NCBI GenBank assembly: GCA_050084985.1
Contig: JBITNC010000001.1
Span: 24,180,001-24,244,000, forward strand
Direction: 5' to 3'
Origin: Nageia nagi
Lineage: Eukaryota > Pinophyta
DNA length: 64,000 nucleotides
The position numbers and the translations under genes are program-made. Positions 1-12,379 of the stretch are shown here, one piece after another (within the stretch, counting starts at the first letter, position 1; each line of letters begins with the position of its first letter). A model generated the notes under the pieces. That model had not been told where the DNA came from and did not search any database. It saw nothing but the letters and a program-made list of their open reading frames with translations.

Positions 1-1904
1 AGGGAGGATCTTTTTGGCCCTTGAAACAGAGAAAAACTAGTATCTTTTGAAAATTTCCAAAAAGCTTCAAAAATTCCCATTACAGAGCTAGGTGACACAT
101 TTGGGCATGATTTCTTGAAAAGAGAAGAAAAAAAAGCTTTTTGTCTTGCTCCAATGGTTGACAAATGGCAAAATCCAAATTTTGGGCAAAAATGAAAATT
201 TTGACAATCATGTGTAGAATGGTGAGGAGCATCCATCACCCTTGGAATTTTTGAAAAAAATTGAAATTTGAGCAAGATAAAACTATTTGATCATTTTGGA
301 GAGGTAGGGTTTTGAAAAAGCTTGAACCACTTCCATCTGACCAATGTGAACGCGGATATTTTGGCAAAAAGCTCAAACTCAAAATAAAAAATGTGGTTAT
401 TTTGAGGAACACCAAGCTAAGCATCCTTAACCTTGGAGGAATTACGCAAAAAGTGAGCATCCACACTTGCAAGTGAGCTCATTGCCAAAAACCTCCAAAA
501 TACAAGGAAAAAGGCTCAAAAATCCCAAGTTTTGCTCCCCAACTCCAAAACCCTTCAAACAAAGCTCAACACCTTCAAGATCCATCTATGGCCATATAAG
601 ATCCTTCTAAGCACTTTTTAAATTTTTTATAAATCTAAAGTGGTTAAAAGGATGAATGTTTTCTTCATAACAAGATCCATAAAAGCTCAAGCTCCAGAAG
701 ATCCTTTGTAAAAGAATCAATTGTCATGTATATAGATCTAAAGTGGTTAAAAGGATGAATGTTTTCTCCTACCACTTCAAATGTAATTTCGTTTTAATTT
801 GCATTTCAATTAGCCTAGATTAGAATTAGGGCAACACCAAAACTGAGCTCCAAAAAGTCTATAAATAGACAATAAGGGTTCTCATTTTTAAGAAGTATGT
901 TCAAGTCCAAGAAAAGGCTAATTTTCATGAAAACTGAAAATTTTTGTAATTGAAGAGCAAATTGATGTACATGTGCATAACTCTCTTATGACCATAATAC
1001 AAGTGGCTAAAAATTGATTCAAAGTGTGTTTTCGTCTATTGGAGTTGTGGATTGACCCTTTAAGAGTAATTTGTTGGAAACTTTTCAAAAATGTTTGAAT
1101 TGTCTTGAATTGTTGTTAATCCATCTCTTACATTTTACATGTTTTGTATTCTGAATTGACTTTTCTCTTAAGACATCTTCCTATACTTCTTGTTCAAAAC
1201 CATTCACCTCCACTCACACTTAGTCCATTCGATTTCCACGATCCTGCTTGCAAACTATCGACACTCAGTTCCACTCTTTGCTCATCTTTGGAATGATTGG
1301 ACAGCAATCATTCGTTTCAAAGACTTGATTCAATTGAACAAGATTTCTTAACCAATCTGAGAGAAAGAAAATTTAGACAATGATATATTATTTCCTCAAT
1401 TCTGCTTGCAAACTATCAACAATCATTTCCACTCTTTGCTCATCTTTGAAATGATTAGACAACAATCATTCGTTTCAAAGACTTAATTCAATTGAACAAG
1501 ATTTCTTAACTGATCTGAGAGAGAAAATTTGGACAATGTTATATTGTGACTGCCTCTTTAAAATCTACCCAATATTTCACCTCATTCTCACTTTTCTTCT
1601 CTTCACTTTTTCATTTTCTTTAAAACTCATAGCAACTTTCGAACTATCGCATGATAAACACATTGACCTTATAAAAAACTTGTGTTAACAGTTACTACCT
1701 CTACTACACCACTCAATTGATTCCCAAACAAGACCTACACAATTTAAGCTCGTATTAATGACTCGAACTTCCAATAGAAACCTTGGGATATCAATTCTTA
1801 CAAGAGGAGTTTAGTAACGTGTTCTCACCCACTATTGGGTTGCTTGCTTGTCTTGATCATCTCACGGTGATCGCTGAGTAAAAGGAAAGATTTCCTTCCC
1901 AACA
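1..1904 (+). repeat. Long LTR (family A), 3' portion cut by window edge
   Basis: Homologous by eye to the 3' halves of the units ending at 10521 and 60717, and on the other strand to those starting at 34892 and 50274. It has a TATA-like TATAAATA at 860-867 followed by the shared segment with GAGCAAATTGATGTAC. It ends TTTCCTTCCCAACA at 1904, the family's CA terminus. A stretch (Ctgc..ttgcaaact..tttccactctttgctc) is repeated at about 1240-1330 and 1395-1500, a local duplication. No coding content. Confidence 0.8.
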
Positions 1905-2330
1905 GGTTGAGGGAGAGAACTCAAGACCACAATATGAAAGGATAATGAATTTGATGAAGCCTTGCTGGAAATAGCTCGTTAGAATCATTGGCAGCTAGAA
2001 GTTTTGTAAACAGCCTTGTAGGTAATCTATCCTTTCCAAGCGGGGAATAGATAACGCATTTCCACTTAAGATGTTGGGCAGCTTTTGCCTCTAGTGATTC
2101 ATAGTTACCGTCGGAAAGAAATCCTTCCTAACAGTGTTCCACTTAAGAACTGTGATGTTCCCAAATTATTTTTGTTCCAAATTATCAAGCAAAAATACCA
2201 AACAACTTGTACAATAATTAATTAACATGATTAGATCTGAAATATAACACAAAATGCAACGCCATAAACCAAAATGAGAGATCCAAGCACCAAATAGCAA
2301 TATATATCAATGATAATCCAATTACAATGC
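1905..2330. other. Non-coding, nothing recognised
   Basis: Between the end of the family-A LTR and the family-T-like repeat. No splice-bounded open frame or repeat family was recognised; probably decayed transposon sequence. Confidence 0.4.
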
Positions 2331-3083
2331 AATGATGGCCTAATGGGCTAAACATTTGGCTCTAAGGACCAGATTTGATGCTCAACTACACTAAGAAGGC
2401 TGACATCACACTACTAGGGTCTCACACACCCGGATTTGGATGCTAGAACTATAACAACACTCCCTCAAACCTTGGACACTCCACCAAAGGGCTCTTCCCA
2501 ATGCTCGAATCCTAAAGGAGAAGTGATGTCACCAAGGACTAAGGGTTTTCATCCTTAGCATTGATCTAGTGAGGTTTTCATCCTTAGCCTTGATCTAGCG
2601 AGGTTTTCATCCAACAAGTGGCTAGAGCTGACACCATGCCAAACTCTAAAGAGATCAACATCAAATATGCCAAACATGCCTCCTTAATGTTGTGCCAGCC
2701 CGATATATAGGTGAACATCTTACTTGATGCCAAGATCTCACCTAGGAGTCAACAATATTGTGGCACCTAAATTCAAATGCATGGGTTGCCCCTTGAGTCA
2801 TTACATTCCCACCTCCGGATCTCAACAACCAAATATAAAATCACTAACACACCTAACTATTCCAAGGAGGGAAGCGTCCCACATTGGGGCTCGTAATTGG
2901 TCCCTTGGACCCACAAGTCTTTTATCCCAAGGTTACATCATGTCTAAGAATACATTTGAATAATAATAAAAGACTCCTAACTCTCAATTCACTTTTAAAT
3001 TACATTTTAGCATCCTTGCCTCAAGTAGACCCCACAAGGCATCCCATGTGAGAAAAAGGAACAACAATAAATTAGGAACATTA
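2331..3083 (-). repeat. Degenerate LTR, family T (reverse)
   Basis: Segments such as ATCTCACCTAGGAGTCA and CGTCCCACATTGGGGCTC recur in the interrupted LTR at 16480-16850. On the minus strand, a purine-rich run (about 3086-3100) directly precedes TAATGTTCC. This looks like a polypurine tract next to a degraded LTR start, with a remnant of element interior at 3084-3240. Boundaries are approximate. Confidence 0.45.
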
Positions 3084-3257
3084 AAAATCCTCCCTTCTTG
3101 AAATTGCTTGCCCCCAAGCAATTGTAAACTCCATGTGTTGCTTTCGAGTCTTCAAAATATCCAAGATGAGAATATATTGTCTTCCATATATCCTTTGGTC
3201 TAAAGACCATCAATATCCACACATGCTGTAAAGAATTTCTGAAGTACCATACTTTTC

Positions 3258-4750
3258 GTGATGCTCTCCTCTCAAAAACTCCTCCATCTCAATGCAACAA
3301 TATCCAACCAAACATGTTCAAGCTCATTCATTGGCCCAAAACTAATCTCGATAAAAATGAGAACGGATGTTTCAAGCCAACCATGTAATGTCCCCAATTT
3401 TGAGAAACCTTGTAGAAGGCATAGCTTTTGTTACAAGTCTTGGATCACCGATTTGTCTTTTGGAATGGATGGAGAATCTTCTGCCAATTGTTTTGATAGG
3501 TCACACAACATGGTTCCATCTAGAAACGAAAGAGATATGGACTTTTGAAGTTCTCCAAGGAAACTAGGATTCTAATATTGCGGCTAGGGAAACGTTGGCT
3601 AGGAGAAAGTTATTTTATTCCAAGTCGGCCACGAGTTTAATTATTTTTAATTTCAAGGTAAAGGCATCTAATAAAAAAGGAAAGATTCACCACTTGAGGA
3701 ACATCATAATTTAGCATTTGGTCTTGGATCATCTCAGAGTTGGGGCTACTCCCCTCTCTTGCTTGTAAGGACTAGGGCTGCTCCCTAGCCTACAAGTAAC
3801 ATATTCGCACTTACCTACACTTGGAGAGCTTGCGCCAACCTTGTAGACCATCCTAGCCCTAGCGATAAACCTTGGGAGCCATCTTGAGACTTGCGCAATC
3901 CATCCTAGCTACTTGAAGTCTTGGGTATGCCCTAGAACTTGTTATAGGCTTGTTATAACCCTATGCTTATTCTTGGTTGTTATTCACGATATTTGGCTCT
4001 CATATTGCTCATCAAATGTGAATGAATGCTCTTCTACTACTGTTTTATTGTTATCATTAATTGTCCATGGGAATGTGTGCAAATTAGAGTGCTTTGGTGG
4101 CATATTAATATTATGTTACAAATCTGCAATTGTAACCTAATTTGGATGGTTTCACATGTTATATGAGCATCAATATTATAGATCAGATCCAGTTACTGTT
4201 ATAATATTTCAGTCTTGGATGCATTATTGGATGATTGTTGAGAATTTTCAGTTGTGCCCTAATTTATGAATGAATGTGGAATTAGATTGAGTATTTTGTG
4301 CATTTCTAGCTTGTGCCCTATAAGGGTATATTACAAACCACTAAAACACCACGAAACCCTCCAAGCTTGAGTGATCAAATCCTATGAAACCTACAGACAA
4401 GTGCCCATCGGCCACTACCCAAATGATTACTTCCTAGCCCTCTTTGCTAATGAACAAGATCGTGATTTGATATTTCAAGGAGGGTCATGGGTTTTAGGCA
4501 AAGCAAACTTGTTCTTGAAGCCTTGGAATACAAGTTTCTTCCCTGATGAAGAATCCCCTTCCTCAGCTCCACTATGGGTACATCTCCAAATTCTCCCAAG
4601 AGAACTCTAGTACGAGGACATCCTCCAAGCCATAGGAAACACCATCAATATTTACATGGGTGTATTAGATAAAACCCAAGTTCCCAAAAGTTTGTCATAT
4701 GCCTGTATATGTGTCTATATACAAGTTGGATGCCCCTCAAGACACCAATT
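3258..4750 (+). pseudogene. LINE ORF1 fragment with DUF4283, split by a solo LTR
   Basis: The frame at 4371-4610 reads YFLALFANEQDRD, FQGGSWVLGKANLFLKPW and APLWVHLQILP. This is the DUF4283 pattern found in ORF1/gag-like proteins of plant L1-type LINEs (F....DRD.V..GGPW.....L.LKPW.......PVWV.LP.LP). A stop follows at about 4608, and frame-broken homology continues to about 4750. The 5' part (3258-3383) lies left of a solo LTR at 3384-4335. Decayed, no longer coding. Confidence 0.7.
3384..4335 (+). mobile_element. Solo LTR, 952 bp, TSD AACCA
   Basis: Starts TGTAATGTCCCC and ends TATATTACA, with imperfect TGTAAT/ATTACA terminal inverted repeats. It is flanked by a perfect 5-bp duplication AACCA at 3379-3383 and 4336-4340. 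It splits the LINE ORF1 fragment. There is no internal coding region, so it is a solo LTR of a Ty3/gypsy-like family (start motif TGTAATGTCCC). The strand follows the TG-to-CA reading and is uncertain because the termini are symmetrical. Confidence 0.8.
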
Positions 4751-5484
4751 AAAAGAAAAAACATTGTGTAGGGATTCGAAAGTTGAACTTAGTACATGTT
4801 GAGTTAAATTACAAAATTCAAAGCTTCTTCAAGATAAGGACAATGTTGAAGACCCTAGTAGAATAGTTAATAGCACATTAATCGAACCAAATAAGATTTT
4901 CAATTTCCATTTTGATGTGTTTTCAAAGCTTTGGAACAGTGAGATGGTGTTCTTGGCATGTGAACCTTAACTTGTGATCAAGAATAGTGCTATGGACTAC
5001 AACCAAATTGTCAAAACCCTAAATGTTTTAAGTCATCCCATATCAAACATCTTTGAATTCACTAGCAAAGTTCAACAAGATTGAGTTTTTCTCTGGGTCA
5101 AATCAATTCTGTTCTCAAACATTCTGGAGATTTCTTCAATCCCAAGATTGATGTTAATGGAACAGCCTCACTTGAAGTGGTCTGGAGCATGGAGATCGGA
5201 TATCCTAAATTCAGCATATTCTACCTCAAGGACTTCAAAATCATGTTCTACCCTTGTGCTACTATTGTCATTATGTCTAATAACAACATCCAATGTAAAA
5301 TACAAAGGTTTATTGCTGCAAAAAGCATAAAAAGTAAAAAAATGCATATTTAAATACATGAGAGCAAGCATGGAATGATGGCGACTATGTTAATCATAAA
5401 AATAAGCCAGAAACTGGGACATCTGGTTTGAACAAAAGTAACATAAAGAATTCCTATATTTTAAAGTCACATGGGAAGATGAAC
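4751..5484. other. Non-coding, intron of pta or 3' flank
   Basis: Lies 3' of exon h on the minus strand. Short plus-strand open frames at 5081-5371 show no recognisable family. It may include further decayed LINE sequence continuing from 4750. Confidence 0.4.
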
Positions 5485-5556
5485 CTTTCCAGCCACTGCA
5501 CTAGCTTGTCCTTTGAGCTTTATTTTTGCTGTTTGCAAATTTACAGCAGCATCATA
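5485..5556 (-). CDS. pta: Pta exon h
   Basis: A 24-codon exon, phase 0, reading YDAAVNLQTAKIKLKGQA and ending VAGK. It completes the GPLQYDAAV motif across the 121-bp intron to exon g. The donor (AAG|GTTCAT) is weak, but reading through it gives a stop five codons later. The family continues A-T-V-F-(I/V)-FP-L-TGN after this point, so at least one more exon is required; I see no match to it in 1-5484. Confidence 0.92.
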
Positions 5557-5677
5557 CTGCAAATAAAGAAAACAATGCTAATTTTCTTCTAAAATTTTAA
5601 AATTCTGTAATATACGAAATCACAAGAACTAGTCACAAACACAAAAATACTACACATAGACAAGAAGGATTGTTTAC

Positions 5678-5760
5678 CTGTAGAGGACCTTCGATGAATA
5701 GATTTGGTTGCAACTGGAGGGCAATACTCTTAGCATCTCTAACTTTTTGTACCAAGGGAC
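5678..5760 (-). CDS. pta: Pta exon g
   Basis: An 83-nt exon. Its first two bases complete the split glycine codon from exon f (phase 1 intron), giving G-PLVQKVRDAKSIALQL and then NLFIEGPLQ. This corresponds to the bacterial segment V.KVREA......P.L.(I/L)(D/E)GPLQ. The acceptor is TACTGTAG and the donor a strong GTAAAC. The in-frame fit across a phase-1 junction is good evidence that these are real exons of one gene. Confidence 0.93.
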
Positions 5761-6789
5761 CTACAGTAAAGAGCCCAAATGCCCAAAACCATATCGTGTC
5801 AGCTTTAATTCACAAGTTTGTATAAAAAAAGCCAATAACAGAGGAGTACACTGAATTCCCAAGTTTAAGCCTCTGTTCAAATTCCACAAGCCAAAAAAAC
5901 TGAAAATTTGTCATCAGGGTTCAGTAAATACAGTAAAATTTTTACAAATTTCAACATGTACAAATTAGAGTCAAAACTAAACTGAACAATAAAAATCAAG
6001 CAAATGTAAATAATTCACAAGTCTTGTAGCAAACTCAGACAGAACAGATTTTGCTTTGTTTGGGTGTGCTGGGCATTCTTGCAGAGTGTCAAAAGCAAGC
6101 AAAACCATGTCATCCTTCAGAAATATAGCGATTCGGTGGTTTTTTTCTAGGAAACCCTAGAGTTTCAATTTTTTTTTTGTTTGTAAAGGTTTAGGGTTAA
6201 CTGGGAATATCCTTTTTTTCTATCTGTTTTATATTTTAATAGGTTCTTTGGGCTTTGGCCTCTTGAAACTCTCTAAGGTTCAGGGTTCATTGGTAAAACC
6301 CTTATGTTTGTATTTTAAGCTTTCAGAACCTGCGGTTAAGGTTTGTGTGCAACCATCTGAGTACGTCATTTTTTTTACTATAAAAGCCCCTTTTTAGCAT
6401 AGAGCATACCCAGGTGATCATCCCATATAATCCTGAGATGCCAAAGATTCTCATACCCTTCTTATATATTTAAGTCTTTTATTTTTTCTTTATATAAATT
6501 TCAGAAGTCTAATTTAGCTAGGTGTAATCAGCTACACTGATGTGCACATAATAAAAACATTAAATTAGAAACTATTGTTTAAGTTAGTCTAGAATAATTT
6601 CAAATGAGCCAGGATAAGCATTTTTGCATTAATCAATCGCTTAAATAAAATCATTTAAGATAGTTAAAATGCAATTTTTAAGTGCCTACAATAACTAACT
6701 CACTATTTTTAATTGTTATATCAAACCTGCAGAATAATGATAATAAAAAAGCACTACTAGAGTCTTAACAGTTAATTCCAGCAGAATAC
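5761..6789 (-). other. Intron between pta exons f and g
   Basis: A 1029-bp phase-1 intron with GT-AG ends on the minus strand. AT-rich with T-runs; no repeat family or embedded gene was recognised. Confidence 0.85.
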
Positions 6790-6994
6790 CATCATTGGAG
6801 TCTCCGGTCGCATATGACAACATGGCAACTAATGGCTTGATGTCGAATGCCATTGCTGTTTCAGCAGATGCAACTGCTATTGCAGCCAGCTCTTTACTTG
6901 TTGGTTCAACATTAATTGCACAATCTGCGAAGACTCGCACTTTGTCCTTTAGGCACATGAACATCACACTTGATGCGATTAAACCTGGTTCTGT
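6790..6994 (-). CDS. pta: Pta exon f (PTA_PTB core)
   Basis: A 205-nt exon, entering in phase 0 and leaving in phase 1. It encodes TEPGLIASSVMFMCL, VFADCAINVEPTSKELA, ASAETAMAF and VAMLSYATGDSND. These match the Pta segments (S..F.M.......V..DCA.N..PT...LA.IA..SA..A..FGI.P.VAMLSYSTG). The typical S of SYSTG is A here. The acceptor is AATCAG; the donor is GATG|GTATTC. Confidence 0.94.
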
Positions 6995-7241
6995 CTGATT
7001 ACAGATCACAAAAAAATATATTTAGACGCTTTGAATTGAAGGATTCAAGACGAAAGACATATTAGCAAATTTTGATGATCTAAATCCAATATATGGTTCT
7101 ACAAGAAATAGTCACCAAGATGAGACAAGTTCATTATCGAAACATCATTTTGTTCTACATAGATTGAAGAATTATATCCAGATTGATTTCTGAAGAAGAA
7201 TATATAGGCCTAGAAAAAAAATGTACAAGGATAAATTTCAC

Positions 7242-7391
7242 CTTGATAATTTGCAAAGCAGGCCGGATAGTATCTGCTGTTGTATGGATAGCTCCTGAAA
7301 CCATACCATCTGCATCTCCAGCAGCAACCATTAACGTGCCAAAATATATAACATCTTTCACAAGGTCATGAGCATTTTCCTTTGTAATACC
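7242..7391 (-). CDS. pta: Pta exon e (PTA_PTB core)
   Basis: A 50-codon exon, phase 0 at both ends. It contains GITKENAHDLVKD, YFGTLMVAAGDADGMVSGA and HTTADTIRPALQIIK, the most diagnostic Pta blocks. The arginine in TADTIRP is in the position generally conserved in Pta for substrate/CoA binding (family knowledge). The donor is AAG|GTGAAA. It lies just right of exon f; the intron on its upstream side is the 18.6-kb one that received the copia element. Confidence 0.95.
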
Positions 7392-7685
7392 CTGTCGAAT
7401 AGTGACACAAATTTGTCAAACACTCTTATTACATTTGATATCATATGAACTATTTAATTATTTATAGAAAACAAGGGTAATGTTGCCTCTACATTTTTTA
7501 TCTTGTTAACAAAGATGATACACACACAACTGTCCATATGGATACTTATTTAGATATATATGTGAATATTCTGTATATTACATATAGAAATAGTGATCCT
7601 CTTAGAAAGGTGTTTGATTAAACTGGCAGCTTCAAATAAAATAGTGTAGGCCTAATGAGGGCTAAAGAATAAAAGTTGGCTAACC

Positions 7686-8095
7686 TGTTGGTATGTTTTT
7701 CTTTCCTCACCCAAAACATGCACAAGACTTGGAGGAAACAGCGTGACTTGTTCCCGCCTGAAAGGACTGGTTACCCCAAGCACTCACATGGAATATGGTT
7801 TTTAAGGCTCAACATTCAAAGATGCATGTTTTTAACCATATACAAGGGAAATACACAACAGTGTTCCTCCCCACAATGAGGAAACACTGCATATGTGAAC
7901 GAAAGCGAAGAAATATCACAAATGCAGGGACAAATGCAAGGGAACACGAGAAAAGAAAGGCTTATGAAAGTATCACTAGTGATGCAATGTCTCGGCAGGT
8001 CATCTTCAGATTCATTAAGGTTGATGCACTCACTATCAAGCCGAGAAGCAAATAGCAAATATGCTCAAATTGCTACCTGATGAGAGTAGGAAGCT
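7686..8095 (-). repeat. Terminal fragment of the ORF-bearing LTR-like family (reverse)
   Basis: The reverse complement matches the last ~400 bp of the unit ending at 45474, including the terminus (TGTTGGTATGTTTTTCTTTCC at its low-coordinate end), CATGCACAAGACTTGGAGGA and a distal GAAGATGACCT block. Only the 3' end is present. This shows that the terminus at 45474 is a real element end used more than once. Confidence 0.7.
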
Positions 8096-8161
8096 ATTGT
8101 GTCTTGGTGGAAGACACGGTGGAAAAGGTATGCATGCAAGAACCTAACCGAATGATATAAA

Positions 8162-8354
8162 GTGTGACGTCCCATTTGGACCAATGATAAAATGTGTCAT
8201 GGTCACTTTGTATTCTAGTATTTGTTCATAGTCATGTTGGACTTGTGTAACTCAAGCAGGAGCTTATGGTCTACGGACCCCGCTGTGAGCCCAGTCATGG
8301 CATATATCTCCTTTAGTAGTGTTGTGTTTATTGCAATGGGTTATTCCAAATGTT
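8162..8354 (+). repeat. LTR fragment, family T (5' end only)
   Basis: Starts TGTGACGTCCC and matches 26427-26613 over about 190 bp (AAATGTGTCATGGTCACTTTGTA, AGAGCTTATGGTCT, AATGGGTTAT). It then switches abruptly to family-A LTR sequence near 8350. It is probably truncated by a rearrangement that also removed the 5' part of that LTR. Confidence 0.7.
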
Positions 8355-10521
8355 GAGCATTCTAAATGCTAGGCACAGGTTTGCAAAGCTATGGAAATCC
8401 AATGGGATGAATTTTGGTGCCTGCATGAGGAAAAAAGATAAAGTTTGAGCAAAACTCAAGTTTGAAGGTTTGAGAGCAAGAAAGAGGGCATTCCAAGGCA
8501 CTTTAGGTCTACAAAAATTCATTTTTGAACAAGGGAAATGCCCAAACAGGTTAGGCGCATGTTTTCATGCCAACGAAATTCCAATCAAGTGAATTTTGGC
8601 ACCTAAGTCAAGGAGGGATATAGATTTTTGATCAAAAACCAAATTTGAAGGCATAAATGGATGAAAGTCCCCATTTCAAGCACATTTAAACTTGCAAATT
8701 TTCATTTTTGAGCAAGTTTGGGAGCACAAATATCTAGGCACAAGTTTGGTGCTGATTGAAGATCCATAGAACTGAATTTTGGTGCCTAGGTTGGAAAAAT
8801 TTGAGAAATTTCACTCAAAAATCAAGTTGGACCTCTTCATTGCATAGAAAAAGGCATTTCTAGCACATTTAACACTTGAAAATTTTAATTTTAGGCCATG
8901 GAAACCCCTCAAAAAAGAAGGCACAGATTTTCATGCTATTGGGAATCCATAGACTTGAAATTGGTGCCTAACATAGGAGAATATGAAGATTTCATCAAAA
9001 AATCAAAATTTTTAACTTATTTGCAAGGAAAATGCCATTTTGAAAATGGAAAAAAATTACCAAAAACTTCAAATCTTTCCCAAAAACTCCTAAAAGCCCC
9101 AAAACCTCTCAAAACTTGCCAAATACCTTGTAATCCTATCCTCCATCCATCCATAAGTTCAAATCCACTTTTTGAAAAATTTCCAAATTTCGGATCCTCC
9201 CCCCATCTTTTTCGAAAAAATAGACCAAAAAATTCACTTTTTCGAAAAATTCTCTTAGAATTCCCTGAAAATTTGCCACAATGATCAGATCACAGGCAAA
9301 TCCAAATTCAAAAAACGATGGAGCTCAAAAGACTATCAGAAGGATTTAGAACAAGGATTTGAAACTCCAATTTTTGCCAAATTGATGCAAAATGCCTTGA
9401 AATACATGCCAGAGGGCACCAACTTTTGTAAATATTTTATTTTTTAACATATTTTAGGGGGATGAAATTGTTCTTCAACTAAAACGATATTGTAATCTCA
9501 GTTTAGCATTCAAATTAGCATTTTAAAGCTTTTTTAAGAATTAAGGCAACACCCTCAAATTTTGACCTAAAAAGTCTATAAATAGACCATAGGGGGTCAC
9601 ATTTCGACGCAGAATGTTTTAGTCCAAGAAATTTTCAATTTTTTCAAAATTGAAAATTTTTGCAATTGAGGAGCAAATTGATGTACTTGTGCAAAACTCT
9701 TTTATAAACATAATACAAATGGCTACAAGTTGATTCAAAGTGTATTTTCATCTATGGGAGTGGTGGATTGATCTTTTTAGAGCAATTTCTGTAATTTGAA
9801 CATTTTTGTGCCTTCTTTTTGAAAACTCTCGAGTTTTAGGAGAATTTGTTGCAAACTTTTCTAAAATGTTTGAATTGTCTTAAATTGTTGCTAATTCATC
9901 ACGTGCTTGTTAAATGCTTAGTATTCTGAATTGACTTTCTCTTAAGACATCTTCCTAGATCTTTTGTTCAAAACTATCCAACTTCACCCACATTTAGTCC
10001 ACTTGGTTGCATCAAACCTGTTCACAAAGTACCAACAATCAGTTCTGCTTCTCGTTCATCCTTGGAATGATTGGAAAATAGTTATTTATTTCAAAGACTT
10101 GATTGAATTGAACAAGATTTCTTAACCGATCCAAGAGAAAGAACATTTAGACAATGCTGCATTGTGATTATCTCTTTGAAGTCTAGCCAATATTCGACCT
10201 CATTCTCACTTTTTCTTTTCTTTATTTTACACTTTCTTTAAAACTTATGGCAACTTTCAAACTACTGTAGATAACACACCTCAGTCCCTACAAAAAACAT
10301 GACTTAACAGTTATTACCTCTACTATACCACTCAATTGATTCCCAAACAAACCTACAATTTAAAGCTCGTATTAATGACGTGAGCTTTCCGATAGAAACC
10401 ACGGGGTATTAGTCCTTACAAGTGGAGTTCAGTAACACGTTCTCACCTACATGCTAGGTCGCTTTCCCAACTTGATCGTATAGGCGATCGCCGAGTAAGA
10501 GGAAAGGTTTCCTTCCCAACA
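8355..10521 (+). repeat. Family-A long LTR, 5'-truncated
   Basis: Collinear with 58303-60717: ~180-bp repeat units at about 8360-9100, a TATAAATA at 9577-9584, the shared downstream block, and the terminus CCTTCCCAACA at 10521. It abuts an antisense remnant of the ORF-bearing family, so it was inserted into that element. The 5' half (palindromic start and ~40-bp repeats) is missing. The open frame at 8898-9284 is repeat sequence, not a gene. Confidence 0.8.
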
Positions 10522-11884
10522 CTATGGAAAGCTATCTCACAGAAATGTGCTATTATCCCCTTAGGATCATAGTTCTTAGCAGCAACTTCCTTGAAGAAGT
10601 TGTACTGTTGTAGCTCTTCCCTCATATGTGTTGCCTCCACCCATGTCTGGCACACATATCATGATATAGAAATAGGCAAGTTTATAGTGGCATTCTTCTT
10701 CTTTCAGACATTCTCCTTCAGGGACAAGAGTTGCCTGCCAAACTCCATGAGAATCATCCTGTCACTGGCATATCTCGACAGGAGCAGGGGTTGCTCTTCT
10801 AAGCCATAGACCCTGATGTATGTAAAATCAACATCCTATAGAAAGAAATCTGCACGTACACTAATGGCTTGAACAGCTGCATCAGAAATCCTCTTCACAA
10901 TGGACTCCCCTTTGATATCTTTGTAGATATCATATTCCCAATAATCGATCCTCTCATAAAAGAACTAGAACTTGTTCTGCTACCACCACTTCTAGTATGC
11001 TCTCCACACTGGGACGTTCTTCTACCCCAAGTATCTTTCGTCAGCCAACTCCTTGGATCTGGATTTGCCATGCAGCAACAGGTACACAAGATAAGAGTTC
11101 ATATAGAATCTTTTTGAGGAGCCGAAATAGGCCAACCGATGGCGCAAAGCATCACTGATTACCCCAACCCATCGGATAGGTCTCCCCGAACTGATTGCTG
11201 TAATGAAACCTATGAACTCTCTCTTGTACTTAACATCATTTTCCTGACCAGTCACCCTTGACAGGGGAGTGATCAACTTTGCCACAACTGGCAGGAATTC
11301 TTCTCTTTGTGCATTGATCAACCTCTGCCCTTGAAGGTTTTGGTATTCTTCATGCAACAAGAGTCGAATGTAGTCCCCAAGTCGGGTTGTGGAGTCATGG
11401 AACTCCTCAGAATAAGCTATTGTATAATCGTCCCCATACCTATTCCAGCCAAAGGCTACTTCAACTCCAGCAGTGGAAAAGTCCATGATCACATTGCCTT
11501 TTGTGTCCCACATGACCCTTTTGTCATACTCACACTTCCTGTCCACCTCACTACACAAGTCAAGAAAAGGTACTACAAATGGCATCATAGCAGCGTTGAA
11601 CAAACCGCATTTGTGGATAAGCTCCTCTGATAAGTCCTCTTTGCCGATGGAGGACGTGAAGGCTAAGGAAAGAATAGGGTCCATGTTTCCCCAATCTATG
11701 TCACCAACGAAGATGTCTCCCCTTGAATTTGGCTTCAAGGAGCTCTGACTTGTCTTTCTGCTAAAATTCTATCAAACTTTCCTTCAAGAGCTAGGTCATT
11801 TGGCTTTTGGTCACATGCCTCTCAAACAACTGGCTTTGAATCTTCCTGGCTCTCAATGAAGGTGCTCTGATGTTCGAAGCCATT
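10522..11884 (-). pseudogene. Antisense remnant of the unrecognised LTR-unit protein (copy D)
   Basis: Read on the minus strand from an ATG at 11884 (MASNIRAPSLRARKIQ), then stops, then a 238-codon open stretch at 11022-11738 containing GDIFVGDIDWGNMDPI, CGLFNAAMMPFV and DFSTAGVEVAFGWNRYGDDY. The same blocks occur in copies at 40612 and 55413. The copy stops at the junction with the LTR ending at 10521, losing the acidic and coiled-coil C-terminal half. No polymerase or integrase motifs. It is not a known plant gene that I recognise. Confidence 0.75.
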
Positions 11885-12379
11885 TAGAAACATTACTTCT
11901 CTCCTCCCTTTTTCAACTCCTGATGTCTGACCAATCTGGGCGCACAGTTTTGGATGAGTGCAAAAGCATAGCATGAAAAGCATGCAACTTGGCCTAGGGT
12001 CAATTAGTCAATCTCCAGGACTCAATTCTTCACTCCAGATCTAGTCGCATGGTTTTGAATAAGTGCTTTGGGCACAGCTTTAAAAGTATACAACTAGGTC
12101 TAGAGGCTAGACTAAAATGCCTTAACCAAAAAGGCTAACTGGATATGCAACGTCCCCAAAACCTTCTTTCCTCCTTGGTCACACATTTTGGAATGGGTGC
12201 CTAAGCATACATGAGAAATGGTGCGATTGGGGAAGGGGGTGATTTTGAAATGGAGTGATAGAAATGATCAAGGGGTGGGGGTATTAATAGGTTCATGTAT
12301 TTGCCAAGTGTCACCTTTCAATTGGTCCATTTAGGGGTCAAATAGAGGGCCAAAAACAAGGGCACATGTATCTTGCAGG
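11885..12379 (-). repeat. Leader of copy D with hairpin-type repeats
   Basis: Upstream (minus strand) of copy D's ATG. It holds degraded units of the type GCGCA(C)..(T)GCAAAAGCA..(G)CATGC that are better preserved at 38977-40611 and 54180-55412. It ends where a family-A start (TGTTGTGCCC) begins at 12380. Confidence 0.5.

Noticed and set aside
6716-7391. C-terminal Pta-like domain of a bacterial-type malic enzyme (MaeB), rather than Pta
   Set aside because: The exon c linker, the LPEGEEPRT and FGTLMVAAGDADGMVSGA blocks and the upstream exons fit stand-alone Pta, and no malic-enzyme motifs were seen in the window; upstream exons outside the window could still change this.
5485-7391. Bacterial contamination as the source of the pta sequence
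   Set aside because: The reading frame is interrupted by GT-AG introns with matching phases and embedded plant retrotransposons.
8898-9284. A 128-codon open frame as a gene
   Set aside because: It lies in LTR repeat sequence, is low-complexity (K/N/P/S-rich), and is not preserved in the homologous LTR at 58860-59500.
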